A DNA stretch of 64,000 bases, taken from Ornithobacterium rhinotracheale (lineage in GTDB: Bacteria; Bacteroidota; Bacteroidia; Flavobacteriales; Weeksellaceae). The notes under the pieces are model-generated. The model had not been told where the DNA came from. It did not search any database and worked only from the letters and a program-made list of their open reading frames with translations. Positions 1 to 9,046 of this stretch are shown here, piece by piece (position 1 is the stretch's first letter; each line of letters begins with the position of its first letter). The stretch covers positions 124,001-188,000 of the forward strand of contig NZ_CP094846.1 of assembly GCF_022832975.1 (NCBI RefSeq), given 5' to 3'. Position numbers and translations under genes: made by a program.

Positions 1-1
1 G

Positions 2-517
2 TTGCAAGCGCACTACCGCAGCGTGCTAGACCTTTCAAACGAAGCAATTATGGCAGCGGAAAAAGGATTCTTGCGTTTGGTGCAAGCCAATCAAGTGCTA
101 GACCAATTGCCTGTGAGCGAAACTTCTAGCTTAAACATCGCTGAATGGGTCGCCGAGTCTTATGCTAAAATGGATGACGATTTCAACACGCCTATGCTAA
201 TTGCGCAATTGTTCGAAGCCGTGAAATTCATTAATTTAGTAAAAGACGGAAAAGAAACTTTAACTCAAGCCGATAAGGATTTATTGATTGAAAAGTTCAG
301 AGCCTTTACGCAAGATGTTTTAGGCTTAAAACTAAACGAAGCGCAAAGCGAAGACGCTGGGCAGCTTGATACTGCGATGAAGCTTTTAATCGATATTAGA
401 AAAAAAGCCCGTGAAAACAAAGATTGGGCAACTTCAGACCAGATTCGTGATGAATTGGCAGAAGGGGGCATCCAATTGAAAGACGGCAAAGACGGAACGA
501 CTTACACAATTAATTAA
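2..517 (+). CDS. cysS: Cysteinyl-tRNA synthetase, C-terminal part (5' truncated by window edge)
   Basis: The frame is open from the first bases, so this is the 3' part of a longer gene. The visible 171 residues look like the helical DALR-type anticodon-binding end of class I CysRS: a segment with YAKMDDDFNTPMLIAQLFEAVK, typical of the start of that domain, and a terminal IRKKARENKDWATSDQIRDELAEGGI-type stretch, which is characteristic of CysRS C-termini. The enzyme charges tRNA-Cys in the cytoplasm. The catalytic HIGH/KMSKS core lies upstream of the window. A strong hairpin terminator follows 10 bases after the stop. Confidence 0.9.
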   Translation: MQAHYRSVLDLSNEAIMAAEKGFLRLVQANQVLDQLPVSETSSLNIAEWVAESYAKMDDDFNTPMLIAQLFEAVKFINLVKDGKETLTQADKDLLIEKFRAFTQDVLGLKLNEAQSEDAGQLDTAMKLLIDIRKKARENKDWATSDQIRDELAEGGIQLKDGKDGTTYTIN

Positions 518-526
518 TACCATTCT

Positions 527-558
527 AAACCCTACCTTGGCAACTCGGTGGGGTTTTT
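527..558 (+). terminator. Rho-independent terminator after cysS
   Basis: Arms 527-536 and 547-556 pair over 10 bp (one G-T pair) and are followed by a T run. The hairpin covers the GTG at 548 that would open the longest frame of the next gene, so that start is unlikely. Confidence 0.8.
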
Positions 559-568
559 ATTTTTAATC

Positions 569-1498
569 ATGATGAAAATTCCACCACTTAAAAAAGGCGC
601 AAAAATCGGCGTGATTGCTCCCGCTGGTCGCATCAAAAAAGGCGAATTGGATTTTGCCGAAAATTGGTGCAAAACACAAGGCTGGGAACTTGTAATCCCC
701 GAAAGTATTTATGCCGAATTTGATTTAGGCTACTGGTACGCAGGCAATACAGAACATCGCTTGCAGCTTACACAAGCTGTGCTAAACGACGGTTCGCTTG
801 ATGCTATTTGGTGCGCGCGTGGTGGCTACGGCTGCGTCAAAATCATTGATGCATTGGATTTTACTCAGTTTAAAAATCAGCCAAAATACCTTATCGGGTA
901 TTCGGATATTACGGTTTTTCATAATCATTTAAACAATTTAGGGATTCCTACTTTGCACGCCGTTACGGCAAAACCACTCAATACGGAATATTCCCACGAA
1001 ACCTACCAAACGCTCATTGACGCATTGCAAGGAAAACCTTTAAAATACGATTTACCCGCCAATCAGATAAACATTTTGGGCGAAGCCAAAGGCAAACTCG
1101 TGGGCGGAAATTTATCCATCATTTACAGTCAGCTGGGGAGCCAAACGGCAATAGAAGGCGATGATTTAATCTTATTTATTGAAGACTGGTACGAAAACTG
1201 GTACCATGTCGATCGCATGCTCGAAGGGCTTAAACGCTCGGGCTTGTTCCGTCGTGTGAAAGGCGTGATTTGCGGAAGTTTTACCAAAATGGATGTGGAA
1301 GAAGAAAATGAATTTTATACCGAAAACTTTGACCCAATTGCCAATCAAGTGATTTATGAGCAAGTGAAATCGCTCGGTGTTCCTGTAGCGTTTAATTTTC
1401 CTGCGGGGCACTTTGGCGACAATCGGGCTTTAATCATGGGCGCGGAAGTCTCGTTTAAAGTTTCAGAAAAAAATACAATTTTGAATTTTCTGGGATAA
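569..1498 (+). CDS. LD-carboxypeptidase (peptidase family S66)
   Basis: Cleaves the L,D bond of murein tetrapeptides during peptidoglycan recycling, normally in the cytoplasm. The S66 triad is visible: Ser112 in GYSDIT, Glu205 in FIEDWYE and His281 in PAGHFGDN (numbered from the ATG at 569), with the conserved GGNLS segment between. Length (309 residues) fits the family. I chose ATG 569 because the in-frame GTG at 548 lies inside the cysS terminator; ATG 572 is an alternative. No signal peptide. It appears to be a single-gene unit, followed by a 218-base AT-rich gap and an island of different composition. S66 also includes microcin-immunity MccF-like enzymes, so the exact substrate is inferred. 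Confidence 0.88.
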   Translation: MMKIPPLKKGAKIGVIAPAGRIKKGELDFAENWCKTQGWELVIPESIYAEFDLGYWYAGNTEHRLQLTQAVLNDGSLDAIWCARGGYGCVKIIDALDFTQFKNQPKYLIGYSDITVFHNHLNNLGIPTLHAVTAKPLNTEYSHETYQTLIDALQGKPLKYDLPANQINILGEAKGKLVGGNLSIIYSQLGSQTAIEGDDLILFIEDWYENWYHVDRMLEGLKRSGLFRRVKGVICGSFTKMDVEEENEFYTENFDPIANQVIYEQVKSLGVPVAFNFPAGHFGDNRALIMGAEVSFKVSEKNTILNFLG

Positions 1499-1701
1499 AA
1501 TTAAACGCATCATACTCTTAGAGAAAAGATTAAATAAACTGCATACCTTGCTAAAAAATAGACTTTTTTGTAGAATGGCACGATTTTGTAATTGAATTTC
1601 AGAGAACTCTTAATCAAGAACGATAAACAATTTTAATGTAACAAAAATCATAAACATTAAAAAATCACTATATATTTTATATTTTATTAGCCAAAAATAA
1701 G

Positions 1702-1709
1702 TACTTTTG
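1702..1709 (+). promoter_or_regulatory. -7 promoter element of the Panacea operon
   Basis: TACTTTTG matches the Bacteroidota -7 consensus TAnnTTTG. The ATG at 1717 begins about 7 bases later, so the mRNA may have little or no leader. No TTTG is seen at the -33 distance. Confidence 0.55.
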
Positions 1710-1716
1710 TATTGTC

Positions 1717-2259
1717 ATGGAAAACAAAATATCTGTCCCTGAAAAGATATCTGCTTTTGAATATGTATTATACCAATTGAATGAATGGTATAAGGAGTCT
1801 TTTCCTGGAAAGGAGAATGACATCAGTATATTAAAAGCTATGAAATTGCTTTTTTTTGTTTCTATAATTAAAAACAGAGATAAGGAAGATTTATTAGACC
1901 TTTTCGACAATTTCCAAGCATGGACATATGGACCTGTTGAGGCTGATATATATAGTTCATATAGAGATTTAAATAATATTAAAATCAATCGCTTTTGCTT
2001 AAACATAACGAATAAAAAAAGTATTGAAGATTGGTCTAAAACCAATCCTATCTGGACAAATAAAATAGATGAGAGTATAGATTCCTTAAAAATAGAAAAC
2101 AAAGAAATATTAGGTTATGATGCTTTTACTCTAGTTGAGATTAGTCATTATTACTCCTCTTGGGATTTTTACTATAATGTTCTTGAAGATTCTCACTCTT
2201 CAATGAATACTGAAATTATTAGAAATGAAAGAAAATATTTCAGAAAAAATTCTATCTAG
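1717..2259 (+). CDS. Panacea-domain (SocA/DUF4065-like) putative antitoxin
   Basis: 180 residues. The N-terminal half carries the features I associate with the Panacea domain: a helix with KLLFF (residues 43-47), followed by a core ending in FQAWTYGPVEADIY (about 66-79), where the Trp-x-Tyr-Gly-Pro-Val signature is most diagnostic. Panacea proteins act as antitoxins that neutralise many unrelated toxins encoded beside them; SocA is an adaptor relative that presents its toxin to a protease. The gene overlaps the next one by 35 bases, implying coupled translation. Both are much richer in A and T than ldcA and yraN on either side, which suggests horizontal transfer. The domain call rests on motif recognition only; the role as antitoxin to the downstream protein is inference from gene order. 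Confidence 0.7.
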   Translation: MENKISVPEKISAFEYVLYQLNEWYKESFPGKENDISILKAMKLLFFVSIIKNRDKEDLLDLFDNFQAWTYGPVEADIYSSYRDLNNIKINRFCLNITNKKSIEDWSKTNPIWTNKIDESIDSLKIENKEILGYDAFTLVEISHYYSSWDFYYNVLEDSHSSMNTEIIRNERKYFRKNSI

Positions 2260-4057
2260 AATAAGAGATTTGCCAAAGATAAGGGAGGAAGATAACTCGA
2301 ATTATGACGTTTTTCTTTTGATAAAAGAAGTTAAATCTATTATTCGTTTGTTTTTTTGTTCTGTAATTGCTGGAGAGTACATTGGTAACTCTAAAATTGA
2401 AGAAAATATATCAAAATGCGCGACTCTCATAGCTGAACCTATAGAAAATCTAAATACAATATCAGACAAAAATAAATCTTTATTAGAGCTAAAAGATATT
2501 GTAGAATCTGTAAAAGACATCATTGATATATATACACTATTTATACGGGAAGTTTCAATTATTCATCAAAATGATTACGAGGATTATTTTATTGTCAGAA
2601 ACCCTTCATTTTCAAGAAAGAATAGATTAGAAACAAACTTATTTATTTCATTTCTAAATGTATCTTATTTTGATATTCAGCTGTCTGATACGAAGCGCTA
2701 TTATTCAGATCTAGAAAAAATCAAAAGAAATATAGAGGGGATGTTTGAAGGGGGGAGGTTATCTTTTTTAGCCAATGAAGTAAAAAAAATAATACTGAAG
2801 ATAAATTTTCTCCTTTTCAAATGGGAAAAACGAGCAAAAAAAGATGAAAAAAAAATAGCAAAGTACATAGATGGAAACAGGGACAGAACGACGAGTAGAG
2901 AGAGAATAACAAAAAATAAAGAATTTACAGAATTAATTAATTACATTGACAATCATTATGATGACAACAAAGATCCATTTATCATAAAGCAATGTGAAGA
3001 TTTATTGGATGATAAAAATTTTGATTTATATAACACAACAGCTAAAAATTATCATGCATTAATCAAATATTACAAAGATATTACCGATGATATAGACTCA
3101 CTAGAAAATATCGTATCTGTTATTGATTATCGAAGACAAAAAAGTAATAATGATATTATATGGGAAACAATCTACTCATATGCTAAAAATAATAGATTTT
3201 CTCTTTATGTTGAATCTTGTAAGGATAAATATAAATTAATTGAGCAATACAATGATGTTAAAAGCGATGATAAAAACTATTTTTCACAGTTTAAGACATT
3301 AAATAAAGCTCTCTTATTACTTGAGGAAGAAACTAATGACCCATCCAAAGTTAAAGATGTTCAAATGTTCATAAAGGACTATCTATCCTCTATTTATGAT
3401 GCCTATAAAAACAATATGGAATGGTCTCTGGAGCATTCTCATAAAATGCTGTACAGACTTCCTTACGAAGAATGCATGGTAGATGATATTTATGTACATT
3501 CTGGTTTTATGTTGCCCCCTCCCAATAAAGAGGCTCATGATAATTACGAAAATATTAGAAGACGATACGAAACCTTGCAAATGACAATAGAAAGTCTTAG
3601 TAAAATAACACCTATTTCTAATAATGTTAAAGAGTTAAATGACAAGATACAAAAATCAGAAGTAAAATACGTCGAATTAATAGGTTTATTTACAGCTGTC
3701 GTAGCTTTTATTATGGGAGGCGTTCAAGGATTCACTTTTGTAAAAAGTATCTGGCATGCACTTGCTTTTTTGTTTGTTTTAGCTTTTTCATTAATTTCGT
3801 TTTTACTAGTTCTCTTGCTAATTACAAGACATGACGAATCTATTCTTAGGAAAAATTGGATCTCTATTGCAATAGTTTATATTTTATTGCTGATTTTAGG
3901 TTATTATTCTATGTGTAAAATAAAAAGTGAAAAGGATAATGAGAAAAAAATAGATGAAGATAAAACAAAAACTACTGAAATAATAAATTCGCATATTCCC
4001 CCTATAGAAACTTTAGAAAAGGTAATAAAAGAGGAGGACTCTATGCGAACGAAATAA
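2225..4057 (+). CDS. Large Lys/Asp/Asn-rich protein with C-terminal membrane helices; putative Panacea partner
   Basis: 610 residues, family not recognised. Residues 1 to about 480 are charged and predicted helical with no signal peptide, so this part should be cytoplasmic. Three hydrophobic segments follow at about 483-503, 510-533 and 545-563, then a charged tail of about 45 residues. The first segment (VELIGLFTAVVAF) resembles membrane anchors found at the C-termini of several defence and toxin proteins, but I see no catalytic motif. The start lies inside the Panacea gene in another frame. Panacea antitoxins often sit directly next to their toxin, and some of those toxins are membrane-active, so a toxin or abortive-infection effector is plausible. 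It could also be an unrelated cargo gene. Confidence 0.6.
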   Translation: MKENISEKILSRIRDLPKIREEDNSNYDVFLLIKEVKSIIRLFFCSVIAGEYIGNSKIEENISKCATLIAEPIENLNTISDKNKSLLELKDIVESVKDIIDIYTLFIREVSIIHQNDYEDYFIVRNPSFSRKNRLETNLFISFLNVSYFDIQLSDTKRYYSDLEKIKRNIEGMFEGGRLSFLANEVKKIILKINFLLFKWEKRAKKDEKKIAKYIDGNRDRTTSRERITKNKEFTELINYIDNHYDDNKDPFIIKQCEDLLDDKNFDLYNTTAKNYHALIKYYKDITDDIDSLENIVSVIDYRRQKSNNDIIWETIYSYAKNNRFSLYVESCKDKYKLIEQYNDVKSDDKNYFSQFKTLNKALLLLEEETNDPSKVKDVQMFIKDYLSSIYDAYKNNMEWSLEHSHKMLYRLPYEECMVDDIYVHSGFMLPPPNKEAHDNYENIRRRYETLQMTIESLSKITPISNNVKELNDKIQKSEVKYVELIGLFTAVVAFIMGGVQGFTFVKSIWHALAFLFVLAFSLISFLLVLLLITRHDESILRKNWISIAIVYILLLILGYYSMCKIKSEKDNEKKIDEDKTKTTEIINSHIPPIETLEKVIKEEDSMRTK

Positions 4058-4098
4058 ACCGTTAAATTACCATCATTTGTTATTATTTCATCTTTTTT

Positions 4099-4464
4099 AT
4101 GGCAGAACACAACGAATTTGGCAAATTGGCAGAAAACTACGCCGCAGAGAAATACCGAAAAAATGGTTACGAAATATTAGCCCAAAATTGGTATTTTCAT
4201 CCTGCCGAAATCGACATTATTGCCAAGCGAGACAATATTTTAGCCATCGTAGAAGTGAAAGCACGCCATAGCGAAATTTTTGAAAATCCCGAAGATTCGG
4301 TAACTCGTGCCAAGAAAAAAAGGCTCATCGCTGCCGCCGATGCCTACATTCAAGAAAATGACCTAGATGTAGAATGCAGATTTGATATTGCGGTGGTAAC
4401 CAAAAATGGGCAAAAATTACATTTTAAGGTATTTACAGATGCTTTTTATGCCCACGAAATTTAA
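4099..4464 (+). CDS. yraN: YraN family (UPF0102) predicted endonuclease-fold protein
   Basis: 121 residues, typical of UPF0102. The PD-(D/E)XK fold signature is present: an N-terminal GKLAENYAAEKYRKNGY helix, then AEIDIIAKRD with Glu37 and Asp39, and VEVKAR with Glu52 and Lys54. The family resembles Holliday-junction resolvases, but its cellular role is unsettled. The TAA stop at 4462-4464 overlaps the stop of the convergent histidine kinase gene within a TTAA palindrome. Base composition returns to the local norm after the AT-rich island. Confidence 0.88.
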   Translation: MAEHNEFGKLAENYAAEKYRKNGYEILAQNWYFHPAEIDIIAKRDNILAIVEVKARHSEIFENPEDSVTRAKKKRLIAAADAYIQENDLDVECRFDIAVVTKNGQKLHFKVFTDAFYAHEI

Positions 4465-5390
4465 GCTTTTTCCAAATAAAATGAGAAGGTAGTACCCTCA
4501 CCATAAGTGCTTTCTGCCAAAATTTTCTGATTATGCGCCTCTAGAATGTGTTTCACAATTGCCAACCCAAGTCCTGAACCTCCCTGCTGACGGCTGCGGG
4601 ATTTATCGGCACGGTAAAAACGCTCAAAAATTCGTTTCATCTCCTCTGGTTTTATGCCCATTCCTGTATCGGAGATATTGATTCTGACCAAATCTTTTAC
4701 TACTTGAAACGAAACTTTTACCTCACAAGCGCGTCGCGAGTGATTAATGGCGTTTACAATTAAATTCATTAATACTTGTTCTATCTTCTCAATATCTCCA
4801 TTTACTTTAATTGGCTCATCATAAGTTTTATCGAAAATCAATTTTACATCATTATTCTCGGCTTTTATTTCTAAAAGTTCAAAAACTTCTTGCACCAAAG
4901 CAACAATATTAAATGGATAAATATCTAATTTCAGATTTCCAGATTCCAGCTCCGTGATTAAGTCTAAATCTTTCACTATATAGGTAAGTCGCTCCACCGA
5001 TTTATTGATTCGATGGAGATATTTATCGCGAATGCTTTCATCGTCTACCCCGCCCTCTATGAGCGTGAGCAAATAGCCTTGAATGGAGAAAAGCGGGGTT
5101 TTTAATTCGTGTGCCACATTTCCCACAAATTCACGACGATAGTTTTCCCGCTCGTAGAAAGTATCTAATTCGTTTGTTTTTTCAGGCAAATCAGGCGATG
5201 TGTTCACTGCAATATTTAAATGATTAGAATTTGGTTTTTCGGCATAATTTAAAGAAAAGTATATCCCTATAAATACCAAAATTAAAACCAATGCAGACAA
5301 TATTAAAGGGCTGCCTGCCATACAGTAAGCAAGCCCAGACAGCACCATCGCAAAAAACGAACTAAATGCAATTTTTTGGGGTTTCTTCAT
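4461..5390 (-). CDS. Sensor histidine kinase (PhoR-like)
   Basis: 309-residue membrane kinase. Two hydrophobic segments at about residues 8-27 and 29-47 with only a short loop between, so almost no periplasmic sensor domain. HisKA follows with phospho-acceptor His94 in AHELKTPL, then the ATPase domain with N box NLIVNAINHS (209-218), G1 DTGMGI (241-246), F box FERFYRADKS and G2 GGSGLGLA (270-277). It phosphorylates the response regulator encoded 3 bases upstream in the same operon. The architecture is that of PhoR-type kinases, but the signal cannot be read from the sequence. Confidence 0.88.
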   Translation of the reverse strand: MKKPQKIAFSSFFAMVLSGLAYCMAGSPLILSALVLILVFIGIYFSLNYAEKPNSNHLNIAVNTSPDLPEKTNELDTFYERENYRREFVGNVAHELKTPLFSIQGYLLTLIEGGVDDESIRDKYLHRINKSVERLTYIVKDLDLITELESGNLKLDIYPFNIVALVQEVFELLEIKAENNDVKLIFDKTYDEPIKVNGDIEKIEQVLMNLIVNAINHSRRACEVKVSFQVVKDLVRINISDTGMGIKPEEMKRIFERFYRADKSRSRQQGGSGLGLAIVKHILEAHNQKILAESTYGEGTTFSFYLEKA

Positions 5391-5393
5391 GAA

Positions 5394-6068
5394 TTAATCG
5401 TTGATTTTGTAGCCCACACCTTTGATGGTAGTAAAACGCTCTTTACCGAATTTCTCTCTAAGTTTACGGATATGCACATCGATGGTGCGCCCGCCCACGA
5501 TAACCTCGTTGCCCCAAACTTTTTCCAAGATTTCTTCTCTCTTAAACACGCGTTGCGGATTAGATGCCAAAAGCGCCATCAGCTCAAATTCCTTGCGCGG
5601 GAGCGTATAATCCTCACCTTGGTAAGTTACCTTATAAGTTTCTCGGTTGATTTCAATATCTTTTAGGCTAATGATTTCTTCGGTGAGCTCTGGTTTCTTT
5701 AGTTTTAAAAGAGTTTTAATCTTGCTCATCAGCACTTTAGGCTTCACGGGCTTAGTGATATAGTCGTTGGCACCCACTTCATAGCCAGCCAATTGAGTAA
5801 ATTCCTCGGTGCGTGCCGAGAGGAAAACAATCAAGGTTTTGGAAAGCGATTCAATTTTTTTAATCTGATTGCAAGCCTCTATCCCATCCATTTCTGGCAT
5901 CATAATATCGAGCAAAATCAAATCGGGTTTCATGATTTTTGCCTTGCGCACGCCCTCCACACCGTTTACGGCAGTTTCTACCTCGTAGCCTTCTTTTCTT
6001 AGGTTATAACTTAAAAATTCCAAGATATCGGGCTCATCATCTACCAATAAAATTTTGTTTTTGCTCAT
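5394..6068 (-). CDS. OmpR/PhoB-family response regulator
   Basis: 224 residues. Receiver domain 1-120 with acidic pocket Asp10/Asp11, phospho-acceptor Asp54 in LLDIMMPEMDG, Ser84 and Lys106; then a winged-helix DNA-binding domain (about 130-224) ending in RTIDVHIRKLREKFG and IKGVGYKI, standard for the OmpR family. First gene of a two-gene operon with the kinase. It is divergent from the TonB receptor gene, sharing a 191-base intergenic region, so direct control of that receptor is possible. PhoB-like by architecture; phosphate regulation is not shown. Confidence 0.9.
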   Translation of the reverse strand: MSKNKILLVDDEPDILEFLSYNLRKEGYEVETAVNGVEGVRKAKIMKPDLILLDIMMPEMDGIEACNQIKKIESLSKTLIVFLSARTEEFTQLAGYEVGANDYITKPVKPKVLMSKIKTLLKLKKPELTEEIISLKDIEINRETYKVTYQGEDYTLPRKEFELMALLASNPQRVFKREEILEKVWGNEVIVGGRTIDVHIRKLREKFGKERFTTIKGVGYKIND

Positions 6069-6259
6069 AATAAATTGTTTTCAAGGGTAAAATTACGATT
6101 TCTATGGGATTTTTTGCAGTAAAATCATTGAGGAAAACATTTCTTAATGTTAATTTAAAGTACTTTACTTTCACATAACACATTGGTAAACGAAAGATAA
6201 TTTAGGCATAACCTTTTGTTGTTTTAAATGTAATTCCTTTGCGGTGTTGAAGAATTTAC
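6069..6259. promoter_or_regulatory. Divergent promoter region between response regulator and TonB receptor
   Basis: 191 bases serve both directions. A perfect 10-bp palindrome AAAGTACTTT lies at 6157-6166. Two TTTG motifs 19 bases apart (6215-6218 and 6238-6241) resemble a rightward Bacteroidota promoter, but the TA of the -7 element is out of register, so this is a weak match. Confidence 0.35.
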
Positions 6260-8995
6260 ATGAAAATGAAAAAAATCTTATTGATTCTAATAGTGTTATT
6301 CCCCATTTATCTAGCAAATGCGCAAGTGAGCATCATGGGAACCGTGAGAGATGCACAAGGGAACCCGATAGAAGGAGCCGAAGTTGTAGTAGAAAACACC
6401 GATGTGGTGTACTATACCGAGGCCGATGGCTCGTACAACATTCAAGTGCCTACTGAGGGCGATTATACTTTAAAAGTAGCGGGATTTAATTTTAGCAATA
6501 TTTCTAAAAAGATTAAGGCTAAAATGGGAAAAAACATCCACGAAATCTTTATCCCAAATGATTCCGAAGGCACCTCTGTTACCACGCTCGACGCGGTGGT
6601 GGTGGACGCTCAAGCCAATAAAGCCAACGAAGTTTCCTTATTAAATGTTCAAAAAAAGGCACTCACCATCAGCGAAAACATCGGTGCTGTGCAGCTGAGC
6701 AAGCAAGGTGTGGGCAATGTGGCAACGGCTGTAACCAAAGCGACCAGCACTGTGAAACAACAAGGAAGTAGCACTTTCTCGGTGCGAGGATTGCTCGACC
6801 GATACAACACCACAAGCCTGAACGGATTACCGATTCCGTCTAATGATCCAGAAAACAAAAACATCGATTTAAGCCTTTTGAAAACCGATATTGTTCAATA
6901 CATTGGGATAGAAAAAGTGTTTTCTCCGTACAATATTGGCGATTTTGGCGGGGCAAACATCAACATTGTGTCTAAAGAATTTAGCGGAAAACCTTATTTA
7001 ACGCTTTCGCTAGGCTCCTCTGCCAACCTCGAGGTAGTAAAACAAAAGAATTTCTATCTATCTGAAAATCAGGATTTTTTAGGTTTTAATCAAGTAAAAA
7101 CACCAAGCAATTCGCTTGAAAAATATAATTTCAATTCTTGGAATTTTGAAAAAATTAAACGCCCATTGCTTAACTTAAATATGTCGCTCGAAGGCGGTAG
7201 AAGTTTTAATGTTTTTGATCGAAAGTTAAATGCTTTTTTCTATGCAGGTTTTGATAACGACTACACCACTTCAAAAGGAATTGAAGGGAATTACAACGCA
7301 CAAGGCAACAAGCTTAGCCTTTACGATACAAACAAAAATAAATACACAACCAATGCGACAGGTTTAGTCAATTTATTTTACAAAATCGATGCAAATCATA
7401 AATTAAAATTCACTTCAAACTACATTCATTCTTCGGAGCAAGAAGTGAAAAATTATTATGGCTACCACTACGACTGGGCACAAGAAGGTAAAGGAGTTGT
7501 GCGTCGTGGCTTATTTAAAACAACGCAGCTTTTTGTGAATCAATTGGGCGGAAAGCATAACTTAAACGAAAAATTTGAATTAAACTGGATTGCGGGGTAC
7601 AATGCACTTCACAGCGAGCGACCAAACCGAATCAGCAATAAATTAATCTACGACGGGTTTGAAAGCTCGTATAAACTCAAAAGAGACGGTGGCTCATCAA
7701 ACAGATATTTTGATGATTTAAAAGACAACGAATTGGCTGCCAATGTGGATTTAAAATATTTCTTATCAGATGATTTAAATTTTGATTTTGGGTACCAAGG
7801 GCGTTTCAAAGACAGAAAATTCTGGTCTAAACAATACGATTTTGAATACACCGATGCGCACATTGGCGAAAGCTTGGTGCCAGATATCCACAACATCGAT
7901 CAAGTGATTAATGCAGAAAGATTTAGCCAAGGCTTTTTCAACATTCGTTCAAATTTCTTGTATAATACCAAAGAATTAACGCCCATGTCGTTCAACGGCT
8001 CTCAAAATGTGAATGCAGGTTATGTGAGTGCCAATTACAAATTTAGTCCAGCTTTAACGGCTCAATTGGGCATGCGATTGGAAAGCGTAAACCAAAACAT
8101 CGCTTGGAAAACCAACTTAGGTTCGCTCGACGGGAAAAGCGATTTTGACACACAATACACCAAATTCTTGCCGTCGCTTAACTTAAAATATAAATTAGAC
8201 GAATACCAAAACATTAAATTATCGCTTTCTAGAACCTATACCATGCCTCAGCTAAAAGAGCTGGCTTACTATATCTACGACGACATCAGTGAACAATCGC
8301 AAGGAAACCCATTCTTGAAACCATCTGACAATAACAACTTAGACATCAAATGGGAAGTCTTCCCTAAAAATGGCGAATTATTCTCGATTGGATTGTACAC
8401 CAAATATATCCAAAATCCAATTTCCAAAGCACTCGTGGGCGAAAGCCTATACTCCTACCTCAACATTGGCGACCAAGCCTATGTGTACGGAATCGAAGCC
8501 GAAATAAGAAAAGACCTTTGGGAGCGCGACCAATATAGAATTTACACTTTTGCCAATGCGTCTTACTTACAATCTAAAACCGACTTAAACAACGATAAAA
8601 TTAGAGCAAATTCGCCTTTCTCTGTGGATTTCAACAAAGATAGCGAGCAACTGGAAGGGGCTGCCAATTTCGTAGCCAATGCCAATGTAGGGATTGATTA
8701 CAACCTCAACGCCAATCGTGGCAGTAAACTTAATTTTGTGATTTCCTACTCATACATCGGCAAGCACCTCTACTCTATCGGAACCCAAGGTTTGGGCCGC
8801 GTGGTAGAACAACCTTTAAACTTGCTCGATGCGGTTTTAAAACTAAAATTAAACGACCGATTTTCATTTGGGCTAAAGGCTAAAAACCTTTTAAATCCTA
8901 AAATCGAGCGCATTCAAGAAAACCAAACGCCTTCGGTAATTTATCAATACAAAAACGGAACCGAGCTGGGATTAGGACTTTCGTATCAATTCTAA
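6260..8995 (+). CDS. TonB-dependent outer-membrane receptor
   Basis: 911 residues. Signal peptide 1-22 ends in ANAQ. Residues about 23-105 form a carboxypeptidase-D-regulatory-like beta domain (MGTVRDAQGNPIEGAEVVV), common on Bacteroidota receptors. A plug domain follows (about 125-240, with FSVRGLLDRYNTTSLNG and FGGANINIVSKE), then a 22-strand-type barrel ending in the aromatic GLGLSYQF. It imports a substrate across the outer membrane using TonB energy. No SusD gene follows, so it is not a classical glycan locus; a beta-helix lipoprotein gene lies 51 bases downstream, probably co-transcribed. Substrate unknown. ATG 6266 is an equally possible start. Confidence 0.9.
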   Translation: MKMKKILLILIVLFPIYLANAQVSIMGTVRDAQGNPIEGAEVVVENTDVVYYTEADGSYNIQVPTEGDYTLKVAGFNFSNISKKIKAKMGKNIHEIFIPNDSEGTSVTTLDAVVVDAQANKANEVSLLNVQKKALTISENIGAVQLSKQGVGNVATAVTKATSTVKQQGSSTFSVRGLLDRYNTTSLNGLPIPSNDPENKNIDLSLLKTDIVQYIGIEKVFSPYNIGDFGGANINIVSKEFSGKPYLTLSLGSSANLEVVKQKNFYLSENQDFLGFNQVKTPSNSLEKYNFNSWNFEKIKRPLLNLNMSLEGGRSFNVFDRKLNAFFYAGFDNDYTTSKGIEGNYNAQGNKLSLYDTNKNKYTTNATGLVNLFYKIDANHKLKFTSNYIHSSEQEVKNYYGYHYDWAQEGKGVVRRGLFKTTQLFVNQLGGKHNLNEKFELNWIAGYNALHSERPNRISNKLIYDGFESSYKLKRDGGSSNRYFDDLKDNELAANVDLKYFLSDDLNFDFGYQGRFKDRKFWSKQYDFEYTDAHIGESLVPDIHNIDQVINAERFSQGFFNIRSNFLYNTKELTPMSFNGSQNVNAGYVSANYKFSPALTAQLGMRLESVNQNIAWKTNLGSLDGKSDFDTQYTKFLPSLNLKYKLDEYQNIKLSLSRTYTMPQLKELAYYIYDDISEQSQGNPFLKPSDNNNLDIKWEVFPKNGELFSIGLYTKYIQNPISKALVGESLYSYLNIGDQAYVYGIEAEIRKDLWERDQYRIYTFANASYLQSKTDLNNDKIRANSPFSVDFNKDSEQLEGAANFVANANVGIDYNLNANRGSKLNFVISYSYIGKHLYSIGTQGLGRVVEQPLNLLDAVLKLKLNDRFSFGLKAKNLLNPKIERIQENQTPSVIYQYKNGTELGLGLSYQF

Positions 8996-9046
8996 AAAAT
9001 CAATAAAAAATAAAAGAAAACAATTAATTAAAATTTTGTAGAAAAC

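Noticed and set aside
1499-1716. Possible gene fragment upstream of the Panacea gene (a short frame ending near 1625)
   Set aside because: Only about 23 residues are open before an in-frame stop and no family is recognisable; treated as non-coding.
1677-2102. Minus-strand reading frame opposite the Panacea gene
   Set aside because: It has no recognisable domain, overlaps a better-supported gene and is a complement of AT-rich coding sequence.
4077-4271. Second frame overlapping the start of yraN
   Set aside because: An alternate-frame shadow of yraN with no conserved features.
6215-6241. Full promoter for the TonB receptor
   Set aside because: Both TTTG motifs are present at good spacing, but the TA of the -7 element is misplaced, so it is kept only as a weak remark in the divergent-region entry.
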